This document shows, piece by piece, positions 12,344-22,925 of a DNA stretch of 64,000 nucleotides (within the stretch, counting starts at the first letter, position 1; each line of letters starts with the position of its first letter). This stretch comes from Leuctra nigra. Lineage: Eukaryota; Arthropoda; Insecta; Plecoptera; Leuctridae. Under the pieces are notes generated by a model. That model was not told where the DNA came from, did not search any database, and was given only the letters and a program-made list of their open reading frames with translations. The stretch lies in the NCBI GenBank assembly GCA_934045905.1, contig OW203768.1, forward strand, positions 15,714,316 through 15,778,315, read 5' to 3'. The position numbers and the translations under genes were made by a program.

Positions 12344-13140
12344 GATGTCCCGGCGGCGACCTGTTGCCCCCCTCCAGTGTCCATGGGGCCGCTATCTATA
12401 GCCCGGTAATCGGCCTGCATCCTCATCAGCGCGCAAGATGTCCTACGAGATGTCCCGGCGGCGACCTGTTGCCCCCCTCCAGTGTCCAGGGCCGCTATCT
12501 ATAGCCCGGTAATCGGCCTGCATCCTCATCAGCGCGCAAGATGTCCCGATGTCCCGGCGGCGACCTGTTGCCCCCCTCCAGTGTCCATGGGGCCGCTATC
12601 TATAGCCCGGTAATCGGCCTGCATCCTCATCAGCGCGCAAGATGTCCCGGCGGCGACCTGTTGCCCCCCTCCAGTGTCCATGGGGCCGCTATCTATAGCC
12701 CGGTAATCGGCCTGCATCCTCATCAGCGCGCAAGATGTCCTACGAGATGTCCCGATGTCCCGGCGGAGACCTGTTGCCCCCCTCCAGTGTCCAGGGCCGC
12801 TATCTATAGCCCGGTAATCGGCCTGCATCCTCATCAGCGCGCAAGATGTCCCGATGTCCCGGCGGCGACCTGTTGCCCCCCTCCAGTGTCCATGGGGCCG
12901 CTATCTATAGCCCGGTAATCGGCCTGCATCCTCATCACCGTGCAAGATGTCCTACGAGATGTCCCGGCGGCGACCTGTTGCCCCCCTCCAGTGTCCATGG
13001 GGCCGCTATCTATAGCCCGGTAATCGGCCTGCATCCTCATCAGCACGCAAGATGTCCTACGAGATGTCCCGGCGGCGACCTGTTGCCCCCCTCCAGTGTC
13101 CAGGGCCGCTATCTATAGCCCGGTAATCGGCCATGCATCC
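12344..13140. repeat. GC-rich tandem repeat, 8 units of about 93-111 bp
   Basis: Eight units begin with GATGTCCCGGCGGCGACC near 12344, 12449, 12548, 12641, 12752, 12850, 12958 and 13063. Each runs through TATCTATAGCCCGGTAATCG to CATCCTCATCAGCGCGCAAG. Units differ by presence of a 12-bp TACGAGATGTCC insert and a CATGGGGCC versus CAGGGCC variant. Unit identity is very high, so homogenisation or amplification is recent. Length is not constant modulo 3, so the frames through it on both strands are unlikely to be protein. Confidence 0.92.
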
Positions 13141-13873
13141 TCATCAACGCGCCCCGGCTATTGTTAGCCGTCCGTCGTCGCGCGGCCAGATTGGATAATC
13201 GCGGACCGGAAGTGTGACGACACACACCGGAAGTGCGTCATCTACGGCGGCCACGTGGTGCGCAGGCGCGAGCACGCGATCGCCGGAGACGCCGTGGAGC
13301 CGGCGGAACGTGAACTCGGCATCTACACACGAGCTAAATGCAGCCTCGAATGCAGAACACACGTGGCAGAGTATGACAAGATAGTTCCTAAACAAGTGGC
13401 TTAGAACTTGGGTTCAGGATTGCCGCGGTTGTTCTTTCATGGCTTCCCGACGTCGAGAGGAAAATGATGGGAGGGTCCCCTACGAATCAGCCACTTTCGC
13501 CTAAACTATTCTGTATCATTATCGACGATCCTCAAGAGGAGAGGGGGGTGGGGATATTTTCGAGGATATTTACAAAAAAAAAGCTATTTCTGGAGTATTT
13601 ATACATCAATTGTTCTCGTTTGCTGGACTTCTAAATGGACTGTTGACAATTAAAAAGAGGCCTTACTCCAAGAAGAAGAGCCAATTTATGTATATTTTAT
13701 ACATCTGCTCTAGGTGCAGATGCTTTTTTAATTTCGGAACAACGTTTCATAATAATTTACAATTCTAGTGATTTTATTTTATAGACATCACAAAACTCTT
13801 CTAAAAAATTGAGACGTGTGTAACAATGGTGTAACCTTCCTACAATAAAAAAATTATTATATTATCATTCAAT
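13141..13873. other. non-coding stretch
   Basis: A GC-rich start (to about 13350, with two ACCGGAAGTG motifs) grades into AT-rich DNA. Nothing gene-like seen before the LINE fragment. Confidence 0.4.
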
Positions 13874-14746
13874 TTGTCCAGTACAAGATCAATAGACTAT
13901 GTATACAAAATAGATAATGTAGTAATCCCAAAGTCCAGCACATGTAAATATCTAGGAATAACATTCAGTTCTAGGCTTTCATGGGATAACCATATAAGAA
14001 ATATTGTATCAAAATCATTTAAAGTTCTGTATTTTGTGATGCGCAATCTTAAAGGTGGGTCAGTTCTTGCCCGAGAGAAGGCATACCTTTCAATTGTTCG
14101 GCCTCTCCTTGAGTACGGCAGTATAATATGGTCACCACATCAACAAAATCACATCGACCTGATAAACAAAGTACAACGTAAAGCTGCCAGATTTGTAAGT
14201 TGGAACTTTGATAGGTTTACAAGTAACACATTGCTACAGGAGCACCTTAAGTGGGAACCTCTGTCCACCCGCAGAAACAAAGCCCTCATGTGCGGTATGT
14301 ACAAAGCCGTAACAAACCACCCAGGCTGGGCGGATCTGCGGAGTCATCTACCATTGCCACAACGCACTGGGGGCAGACAGGATCACCATTACAAGATTGG
14401 TTTGCCGAGATACGTCACCACTCCAGGTCTTCATTCCCTTCTTGGCAGGGGCATCCGCATATGGAACTCGATGCCATTAAAAAATCTTCCGGATTCAATA
14501 TTAGAATTCAAAGCAATGTTAGAAGTACTCATGGAAAAGGATGATGATGAAACTGACTCCAATTGCTCCATTGAGCAGATACTTTTCGAAGACCTTCAAC
14601 CCAAGGAACTTAAAGAACAGCTAGAAAGAAGAAATCTGTCAACCACAGGCGACAAAATCACCACCACAATCAAACTAGCTGCTGCAATGATTAAAGAAAA
14701 GAAAAATATTTCCAAGTTCAAATTTATTATTAGGAGGTATTCATAA
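13874..14746 (+). CDS. C-terminal part of a CR1/L2-like LINE ORF2 protein with a SAP-like tail
   Basis: An open frame of 290 codons; its first codon is TTG, not ATG, so it is the 3' remnant of a longer ORF. Near residue 26 is YLG, the RT primer-grip motif, followed by LSWDNHI, then a thumb region with KVQRKAARFV at about 100-109 as in CR1/L2-group LINEs. GRGIRIWNSMP near 190-200 is also typical of LINE C-termini. The last 55 residues are acidic, then helical, with LKEQLERRNLSTTGDK (about 245-260), matching the SAP DNA-binding helix-turn-helix pattern. The catalytic FADD half and the endonuclease are absent from the 5' side, so the element is 5'-truncated and cannot move alone. The frame is intact to the TAA at 14744-14746. 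Confidence 0.85.
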   Translation: MSSTRSIDYVYKIDNVVIPKSSTCKYLGITFSSRLSWDNHIRNIVSKSFKVLYFVMRNLKGGSVLAREKAYLSIVRPLLEYGSIIWSPHQQNHIDLINKVQRKAARFVSWNFDRFTSNTLLQEHLKWEPLSTRRNKALMCGMYKAVTNHPGWADLRSHLPLPQRTGGRQDHHYKIGLPRYVTTPGLHSLLGRGIRIWNSMPLKNLPDSILEFKAMLEVLMEKDDDETDSNCSIEQILFEDLQPKELKEQLERRNLSTTGDKITTTIKLAAAMIKEKKNISKFKFIIRRYS

Positions 14747-15066
14747 TGATTAGTTGTCTATCATTTTATCTATCTATCTGTTTATGTCTATTTATCTGAA
14801 AGCATAGGTATTTCCGTAGTTTTAAGGTGTCATAGAACATTCGCATTTATCTATCCATTTATGGTGTTGTAACTCTGTCAGAGATGTCAGAATATGTCAT
14901 AGATATACTCGCATCTATCCGTTTGATATTATTGTAACTCTGTCAAATTGTATTGTATTGTCACTGTAATGTATGACAATTATGTACGACGAATTGATAT
15001 GAAGTGTTGTTTGCCACCAAATGTAAATTTAAAGCAGACCAATAAATTGAATTGAATTGAATTGAA
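14747..15066 (+). mobile_element. 3' UTR and (ATTGA)n tail of the LINE fragment
   Basis: The non-coding tail ends in AATAAA (15041-15046) merging into four ATTGA repeats at about 15045-15065. Short tandem 3' tails rather than poly(A) are usual for CR1/L2-group elements, which supports the assignment. Confidence 0.75.
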
Positions 15067-16065
15067 AAAATAAAACGATAAAATATAATTTTAGCATAAG
15101 AAATTTCAAAACTAGGACCCACAATTTGACTTGTAGATGCAATTACATACGTCGCCCTATCATCATAAAACATTTATCACCTAAAAAGGAACTAAAACAC
15201 AATTATATTGCTGGGAGAGAAGTTTACAGCCGGGTGATGTATACGCTGTAACAATTTGTCACGGAAGCCAACACACAAATCCTTATTAGGATCCGTAAAA
15301 CATTTACGACTTGCTCCTGAAGACGGGATTCTGTGGAACGATCATCGTATTCCGAGACGATGCTGTCTACAACAATTTGTACCATATTTGTACGCGTTCA
15401 GTTGTATTTGACCCTTATTGCAATACGCAATAAGGTCGAAATTACTATACTGAGACGCTAGAAAATCACCCTTAGTGCAAATGGCGATTAGGGTGAAAAT
15501 CAATCCGACATGCCAGTTTTCCTGTACTCTGAAGAATTTCCCCCAAACCATTTCTTCTTCATCATGTAATTTGAGCGACTGCGGGGGTGGACTTGTTAAT
15601 ATATTCATAGTTTATTAAAAGAAATAAGCGCCATATTCTTCCTCAAACAGGGAGTCTCTATTCACGATGAACACAATACTAATTCATTCGTCACCATAAA
15701 CCCTACGCACTTGAGCATCAAAAGATCATAATGTAAGACTTAAAATATGGACATAAAACAACAAAGCTATGACCGTAAAAGGTCCCAGTAACTCACTATA
15801 GAGGCCACCCCAAAAAAGTTAGGTTTACTCCTTTTATGATCTCGGTAGTGGCGCTAGTGGTCCTGTTTTACAGACAATGGGCTTGATAAATATTTCAAAA
15901 ATACATACGAAGTAGAAGGCGTTCGTGCATTCAATAATTCTTGAGATGAGTTCAAACATACATTATATACAAGCATATTTTAATGGGGACACGAGTCATT
16001 TATGAAAGAGAATATACTTCAATAACAGTTTGTTTACTTAGTCAATTTGAAAATTGAATCACTGA
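15067..16065. other. AT-rich non-coding stretch
   Basis: No gene. A degenerate motif pairing CCCTTATTGCAAT with AAGGTCGAAATTAC near 15405-15450 recurs in altered form near 25790 and 36510, probably a worn MITE family. Confidence 0.4.
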
Positions 16066-16500
16066 TTCAAGAAAGGGCATAAGAGGGCTTGGTAGTGAGC
16101 GTGGCCTTGACGAGTTTTTTAATCGATTTTTATCAATATCTTTTTCCAGTGTAATTGTTAACAAAATAGGGCTATGGACGCGAATTCAGAACAGTTCAAT
16201 GAAAATAATTTCATAGTTTGGAATAATCTATTAGTTTTATTGTGTCCAACAGGTGTTTAGAACCCGAAAATTACTAAATTTTCGGGTTCTAAACACCTGT
16301 AGGACAAAGTATATCTAATAAACAATTACAAGCTATGGAATTATTTTCATTGAACTGTTCTGAATTCACGTCCATTGCCCTATTTTGTTAACAATTACAC
16401 TGGAAAAAGATATTGATAAAAATCGATTAAAGAACTCTTCAAGGTCAAACTCACTACCAAGCCCTCTTAAGTCCAAAAATAGGAGTTATTCCTTTCTTGA
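16066..16500. mobile_element. fold-back element with long imperfect arms
   Basis: Two arms of about 190 bp (16081-16270 and 16280-16469) are inverted copies, around 90% alike by eye. The centre is GAACCCGAAAATT/AATTTTCGGGTTC. The inversion extends outward to TTCAAGAAAG at the left and CTTTCTTGA at the right, with about 20 extra bases on the right. No coding capacity. It is a fold-back transposon or a MITE dimer; target duplication not resolved. Confidence 0.75.
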
Positions 16501-17159
16501 AAATGCGATTTTTTTTTTATTTATTATCAAAAACCACACAAAAATACAATACATTCCGTTTTCCACAAAGCCAAACGGTTTGTCTGTGAATTAATAATAA
16601 AAAATCATATTCAATATTCAATATTCAATTATATACCTTGATTGCACGATTCCAAAAGAGTGTAAATAAACTACGGGGATAAAATCATATTCGCGAGCAT
16701 AACTGGAAATACTATTTGTAAACGAGATCAGGGGAATATAATGTACAAAAAGACTCCATATATTAGGATATCTATCCCCCACGTCGGCGGTACGGCTCCT
16801 ACATCTCCGCAGCGCCTGAGTGTCGGGCGAATCATGTGACGTGACGTCATCACCGTCAATGTCTGAACAATGCGGCGTGTGCACCGAGATGCAATGACGT
16901 CACTGCACCGGGTGGCGCCTGCTTGCTTATGCGGCGCCACGAGGTGTTATCGCGGAGGAGGGAGAGAAACTGGGATGTCATCGTCAGCTGATGCGTGCAG
17001 TACAAGCGCACTCGGATGTAGGGAGGGGGGGGGGAGAGTAGGGGGGTTGACGGCGTACTTAGGAATTGACAAATCCTAAGATAACATAGTATCGAGCAAT
17101 CGGCAACTACAATACAAAATATCGATATTTTCCTCAAAAAAATTAGACGGCATGATTGT

Positions 17160-17290
17160 GACTTGTCTTTGGTTTCCCTCAGTCAAAAGGCAATGATAGG
17201 AAGTTCTCTACTACTAGGCTACAACCGCCTCCTTCCACAGTTCCAGCCTTTCTTCCATAATCCATTCATCGCATAAGACTAAATACAAAA
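17160..17290 (+). mobile_element. SINE fragment
   Basis: Contains GGTTTCCCTCAGTCAAAAGG and CTACTAGGCTACAACCGCCT, aligning with the body of the 58091 SINE. No tRNA-like head. Confidence 0.6.
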
Positions 17291-17889
17291 CAGACGTTCA
17301 GCACGCATAAAATAAAAATCCGACACTCGCAAAACGTTCAGCAAATAATTTTACTTTTTCAACCCCTTCCAAAACTAATTTTGGGAAAAGGTTGTGGACA
17401 AACCTTATCAACGAAATTATAGAATTTTTGACTGCTTACAAGTCACGTTTCGTCCTTTTAAATATATATCGTAACATTTGTTCTCTTTCACTCTTGAAGC
17501 TTTCACTGTGTTTTGCACACCTTTCTTCCACTTTTTGAAATTTACAAAATAATTGATTTTTTTTTAAAATGTTGCATTTCATTAAAACAATATCAGTTCG
17601 TGCTCCTGCCGCTGCCTGGAGTGGAGTGACGTGGAGTGGCGTGACGTACGGCGCGAGCGATCACGCTGCCAAGCTAGGCGCCAGCCCGCCCGGCGCCTCT
17701 AGTAATGCACCTCCACGGTTGCGCAACACAATGCCAGCTGCACTTGTGCAACCGGAGCGCATTGTTCCGCGACCAGACAGATGTCACGTGTCGTGGCAAC
17801 GTGTCACAGCAACGTGTCACAGCAATTATGCGGGGGCGTCGAGCATCGCAAACCGTCTGGTGGGTTGACCATGACAGAAGTAGTGTTGT

Positions 17890-18215
17890 GATTAGATAAT
17901 TTATTTTTTATCTATAAAGATAAAGATAAACTGCCAAAAATATATCTACATTGATAAGATAATAGAAAATGTCCAAGAAATCATCTAGATAATAGTAGAT
18001 AACGACAAAAAAAATAAGTATCTAGATTATAGATATTTTTTAACCAATAACTACTGATCCCTAATCATTTTCGAATCCTACATTCGGAACTCGAGATTCT
18101 AAAATATGGGGCCGTCAAAACAAGCCAACTAATGGGATAAACGGAGGAGCATGTTCATACACACAAATGCATTTTCAGTTTTATATTTTTTATCTAGACA
18201 AAGAGAGATTAGATA
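17890..18215. repeat. GATA/TATC-rich tract, left part
   Basis: Dense irregular AAGATAA, TATCTAGA and TAGATAAT words. The same kind of sequence resumes at 18606-18720, so a dispersed repeat seems to have inserted into one tract. Confidence 0.6.
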
Positions 18216-18602
18216 GATTATTAGGGTTTAACGGCGCGTCAACGACGAGGTTATATTGCGCACATTAATTTTTATATTTTAACTTTGTTGAAAATAAGTG
18301 GAGGGCATGGGGAGGGGGTCAACCTAACTGGCCCGATCCGGGGGAGTCCATCACTGGTGGGAAGGCCAGGCCGGAATGGGGACGGACCGGGGGGGAGGGG
18401 GAGGCTTCGGGCCGGTGGGACCCGATTTCAGGGGGATCACCATCTCGAGGGGGGAGGCCGGCCCGAGGGGACCGCAAATTCAAGGGAGGGCATGGGATTA
18501 GGCCGACCCTGGACTGCACTTGGTTGGGACCAACTCGCTATGCGAGCCGGTCCCTTAAGCCCCACCACCGCGTCAAGGTGGCAGTCCATTGGTGAGGCTA
18601 GA
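18216..18602 (+). repeat. dispersed GC-rich repeat, copy 1
   Basis: Begins with GGTTTAACGGCGCGTCAACG and ends near CCACCACCGCGTCAAGGTGG. A second copy in the same orientation is at 49772-50212 with high identity over most of its length. Unknown family; GC-rich centre with GGCCCGATCCGGGGGAGTCC. No coding frame conserved between the copies. Confidence 0.8.
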
Positions 18603-18605
18603 CAA

Positions 18606-18720
18606 AGATGTAGGTAGATAACCAATTATTTAATTATCTAGGTAAGATAATACATTAAAAAAATATCTAGATAATTATCTAAATAATTTTATCTAGATCA
18701 GTCACAACACTGCAGCTCTT
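18606..18720. repeat. GATA/TATC-rich tract, right part
   Basis: Continues the 17890 tract with ATCTAGATAATTATC-type words. Confidence 0.55.
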
Positions 18721-18764
18721 TACCCTCTAAACTAATTATGTTCCCAAAGGTATTGACCCTTCTT

Positions 18765-18905
18765 ATGGCTATAATACGCCCTTAGGGTCGAGGCAAATGC
18801 TTGGAGGGTTCCATTCTAATAGGCCACGACCTCTTGCTCACAGGCCATTCTTACCAATTCTTCATCATCATTACAACAATCCATCTCTTCAGACTACCTA
18901 GTTGC
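18765..18905 (+). mobile_element. SINE fragment
   Basis: GGCAAATGCTTGGAGGGTTC and CTAATAGGCCACGACC match the SINE body at 58200-58250, followed by CATCATCATTACAACAATCC-like tail sequence. Confidence 0.65.
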
Positions 18906-19227
18906 AGAAGCACAAAAATACTTAAATCTTGTGAAATAATTTGCAAGGTAGTGAATAATAGACACTTTTTGTAGTTCGGCTCCATGATGTGTGAATACAG
19001 TTGTGATCTTATTATCTCGACCGACGACATTCTTGCGCTGGGGAATACCAAAGCGTCATTGTCGGTGGGGCCACAATGCTGGCGTTTTGTTCGAGTATCG
19101 CGCTGGGTTTCCCAAGATAAGAATTGAACAGCGCCAGAGGTGCGGAGGCTGGAGCTGTATCTTTTCATGCGGCTGGCACGTGGACCAGTTGACAAAAAAA
19201 ATATATCGATGCAAGATGAAGAAGTTA

Positions 19228-19290
19228 TGATGTGTAGTGGGAAGGAGGCGGTCGTGGCTTGTTTATCTAGCAGGTAGCTAAAACAGTGTA
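19228..19290 (-). mobile_element. short SINE fragment, reverse
   Basis: On the minus strand reads AGCCACGACCGCCTCCTTCC, the most conserved block of the SINE body. Confidence 0.5.
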
Positions 19291-19439
19291 TTTTGGCTTG
19301 CATTTGACTGAAAACCCCCTAAAATATGAGCCAAAACGGCTTCATGAAAATAATCCGTATTTCGGCTCACATTATAGGGGCTGTTTCAGGATAATGTCCA
19401 GCCAAAATCGAGGCCAAAATATACGCTTTTGTGGTTCGC

Positions 19440-19575
19440 CTCGTCTTGGCTACTGGTTTTTACAGTGTTTAGGGAAATTCCAACCACAGAGAAACCCGAG
19501 AGAAACCGCAAGGAAAGCCCGCGGGAATTGAACCCGGGATATCCGGAACGCATATCTCCCCGACACAGGTAAGGT
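19440..19575 (-). mobile_element. SINE head fragment (tRNA-like part), reverse
   Basis: Minus strand has a B box, GGGTTCAATTCCC, preceded by an A-box-like GGGGAGATATGCGTTCC and followed by TTTCTCTCGGGTTTCTCTGT, equivalent to the junction between tRNA head and body in the 58091 copy. Confidence 0.6.
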
Positions 19576-19849
19576 CCATTCAAATCAATTTATGGTATAA
19601 ATTTAAACAAAAATCGAATACATGAAATTTGTCCAGTCTGAATATCGTACTAAAAATAATTTATGAGACAGAAACATCTTATGGGAAAAACCAACGTATC
19701 TCAAAATAAGCTCTGTAGACGATATATTTCTCGACATTGCATAATTTGTAAGTCAAGAGAGTCAGCCGCTGAGAAATGCGTGTTTCACAAGCGCCGGCGC
19801 CAAACTGACTAACACTTCGCCATAATTTAGTCGGACGCACATTCTCAGA

Positions 19850-20690
19850 CATCGAATCATCGCGGTCCAGACGATCTGTCACACGCAGCATCCATAAATA
19901 CTCTCGCCGTCGCCGCATTCCTCACACCCTCGGTCACATCCTGGTCGCCGTCATACAGGGAGCCACAGGACGGCGTTGTGGACATCGTCACTGCATTCCT
20001 CACACCCTCCGACGCCGGGCATAGCGTCACACTCTGGACGCCGTGACAATAATACACAGTCGTCGTCACACCTACAGACGCTAGCCAAATAGCGTCCTTG
20101 ACAGCGACAGAGGCAGGACGACGCCGTCGTGAACAAAATACACCGTCGTCACTTTCCTCACACGCCGACGCAAGAAGCGTCATATCCTGGACACGATCAC
20201 AGGACGGCGTCGACGCGACAGGAATACTCCATCGTCGTCGTCGTCGCCATATATCTCCCACACCGACGCCGGCGTCTAGAGGCGCCACGACGTAATCGCC
20301 TCCTGGACAGCGTCACAGGTAGATCGAGTCACAAAGGACGGCGTCGTCGCGGACAGGAATACCCCGACGCCGGCGTCGTCGCCATATATCTCCCGCACCG
20401 ACGCCGGCGTCTAGAGGCGCCACGACGTCCTGGACAGCGTCACAGGTAGATCGAGTCATAAAGGACGGCGTCGTCGCGGACAGGAATACTCCGACGCCGG
20501 CGTCTAGAGGCGCCACGACGTCCTGGACAGCGTCACAGGTAGATCGAGTCACAAAGGACGGCGTCGTCGCGGACAGGAATACTCCGACGCCGGCGTCTAG
20601 AGGCGCCGCGACGTAATCGCCTCCTGGACAGCGTCACAGGTAGATCGAGTCACAAAGGACGGCGTCGTCGAGTACAGGAATAGTCGAATA
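19850..20690. repeat. GACG/CGTC-rich tandem array
   Basis: A core unit (CCTGGACAGCGTCACAGG, then AGATCGAGTCACAAAGGACG, then GACGCCGGCGTCTAGAGGCG) is repeated from about 20300 to 20690, in about four near-identical units of 92 to 150 bp. Older diverged units reach back to about 19870. CpG is extremely abundant. Frames on both strands are by-products of the low stop-codon content. Confidence 0.88.
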
Positions 20691-21584
20691 TATCATTGTA
20701 TTCTAACGCTTCGACGCCGCGACGCTCGTTTGGCGGCGTCGGTGTAATAATAGCGCCGGTGTCGCCGGCCGTAGCCGTCTAGACCCGACGAAACAGATCT
20801 AGCGCCGAATGAAAAAGCAAACAAAAGGTCAAAGGATCTGCTAATTACCGTCTTCATGGGCAATTTTACATAATATTTACATTACGTAATGTTGCTCTCG
20901 ATACAAGTCGGCTGTCTTGAATATAAGAAGCTAAAGTGCTGATAACTATAGCTTAGAAGATGCCTTTATTGATACATTTATTGATTTGTAATAAATACAA
21001 TCGCAATCAATTGGCAATATCACCGAATCAAAAGAAGATGCAATGTCCAGTGGTGGAAAGATAAGGTAAACCCCCCTTCCCTCTTTCCACGCATTACGTT
21101 CGTTAGTTTAGCCCCCTTTGTCCTCGACAAATATCACTAGAAAATTGTTTTAATTGAGGGTGTACCGAATATACTTCCATGACTCTACAGCCCAAGGAGG
21201 TTGAATATTTGTTCCAATAACCTCCTCGGTACAGCCCAGTACAGCCTAATTCATTTGTGAGAAAGAAATTAAAAGTCGCTATTTATTGACCAAAGAAACA
21301 CCGAATAAGATATCCAATACGACCCAAAATGCACAAGCGACGTATAAGTACAAGGAAGGGTCTGTCCCGCGGCGGCGCGTGATCATGCAGAGGATGAGGA
21401 TGACGAGCAAGGGGCGTCGCCGAGACGAGAGTAACGAGACGTTGACGAACCTCTTCCCGATCCCATCACACTGTCAGTCGTGACGTAACGACTCCATTTA
21501 CCCCATCATCTGTCACGCCGACGAGCAGGACGCGAAACAATGGCGGAGAGATCAGGAATCGAGGGAGGATGTGTTGACAGATGA
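20691..21584. other. non-coding stretch
   Basis: No gene recognised; GC falls back to background after about 20800. Confidence 0.4.
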
Positions 21585-21742
21585 CGCTGGGAAGGAGGCG
21601 ATCGCGGCATAGAAGTGTGGCCGTGGGGAACTTCACAGGATTTACCTAGAGAGCCTAGATTTACCTATCGACTGAGGGAAAACACGAAATACCCCGGGAA
21701 AGAACCCGTGGATGTCCTCAGTAAGGACATACGGGAGTCCAT
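21585..21742 (-). mobile_element. SINE copy, reverse, head eroded
   Basis: Minus strand: CCACGGGTTCTTTCCCGGGG (B-box remnant), GTGTTTTCCCTCAGTCGATA, then GCGATCGCCTCCTTCCCAGC. Order and spacing match the 58091 element. Confidence 0.65.
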
Positions 21743-22600
21743 TTTTTTTTAAATTATATATTTACTTAATTTATATTATATATTATAAAAATACTTATAT
21801 ATTTTTTTTATATTTTTTATATATTTTTTACAATTTTTTTTTTTAATTTCAGTGTAAAGGTTCATCTGGCCATTTGATTTCGTGGTATTTTTAAAAGTTA
21901 TTATTATTCCGATATCACAGAGTCTCACATGATTTTATTTCGCGTTTCTTCTTGATATTTTGATTTTCACGTGATTTTTTAGTAATTTTTATGAGGAATT
22001 TTATTTTATTTATTCGTTTCTTTAAGTGTATACTAAATTTTTTATTTTAGTTGCTCACCCCTCCTATGCTTGGTTAGATCTTGGAAATCGTCTCGAACGA
22101 TTCCACGGAGATAAAAGAGAATTTGTAAAGCGCATGCGAACATTACTGCGAGAATGCGACTGTGGGAACAATGCTCCACAGCTGACCCAAGTGACGGGTG
22201 GTCGCGTATTGACCCGCCGACCTCCCAGATTCCAAACCAGAAGCGACGGCGCCGTCGTAAAAACTTTTAACCACCAAGAAAATACGGCCCATTTGTGTCA
22301 AAAACTGTTTAGAACTTCGATCACACCATCGGCGTTCCCGGCGCCGGCAAGCCACTACAGTGTGAGGTTGCTCCTATTACTGGAACTCGCACAAAAACCT
22401 CATCAACAATCAAGACGAAACGCTATAAAAACGTGCGTATACAGTCCATTATTCGTCGTCTCAACACTCGGGACGGCCGCGCGTGCACGCTCGAGCGGGG
22501 GTTCCGCGGTGGGAACCACGGAGGACACGACGTGGCGGGCACAAAAAATGGTTATGGCGTATTTTCAAAGTTGACGCGCGTGAAATGAGTGAGGGGCAGA
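21743..22600. other. AT-rich tract then GC-richer unassigned DNA
   Basis: 21740-22020 is very AT-rich with T and A runs. A 182-codon frame at 22026-22574 (+) starts with GTG and has no recognisable domain; I do not call it a gene. Confidence 0.4.
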
Positions 22601-22621
22601 GGGGGGGGGGGGGGGGGGGGG
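22601..22621. repeat. poly(G) tract, 21 bases
   Basis: Homopolymer of 21 G, one of several such tracts in the window. Confidence 0.9.
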
Positions 22622-22704
22622 CGTGAATGGGTTGTAGTGTGGAGGGGGTGGAAACCGAGATGAATGAAATGGGTTTCGAGGAGGCTGTGTAGATTTGCCA
22701 CGTG

Positions 22705-22925
22705 GAGGCTGACTGTTTAGTGGTATTTGACGTCGCACTGTTCTGGCAACGGCGACGGATGATTATGATGATTGGGAGATGATGATTAGTATTTATCGGT
22801 AAGGATAGAAGGTGGAGATCGTCACGTATTAGAATGCAACCCTCCGGCATAATTCGACGGAAGAACGGGAATCGAACCTGGGAATTCCAGAGCTTTACCA
22901 CCTGAGCCAGCTTGCTCTCAAGAGT
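22705..22925 (-). mobile_element. tRNA-derived SINE, near full length, reverse
   Basis: Minus strand from 22922: TGGCTCAGGTGGTAAAGCTC (A-box region), then CCCAGGTTCGATTCCCG (B box). A shortened body follows (the GGCCACGACCGCC block is altered), then CATCATCTCCCAATCATC and the tail CAGAACAGTGCGACGTCAAA. The same head-body-tail order occurs at 58091-58372, so both are one family with a Pol III promoter in the head. Confidence 0.8.

Noticed and set aside
12541..13118. Repetitive frames over the 8-unit array on both strands
   Set aside because: Unit lengths vary and are not multiples of three; no non-repeat coding sequence adjoins.
22026..22574. 182-codon plus-strand frame
   Set aside because: GTG start, no domain, composition changes along it, and it ends near a poly(G) tract with a minus-strand frame overlapping its 3' end. 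Chance frame.
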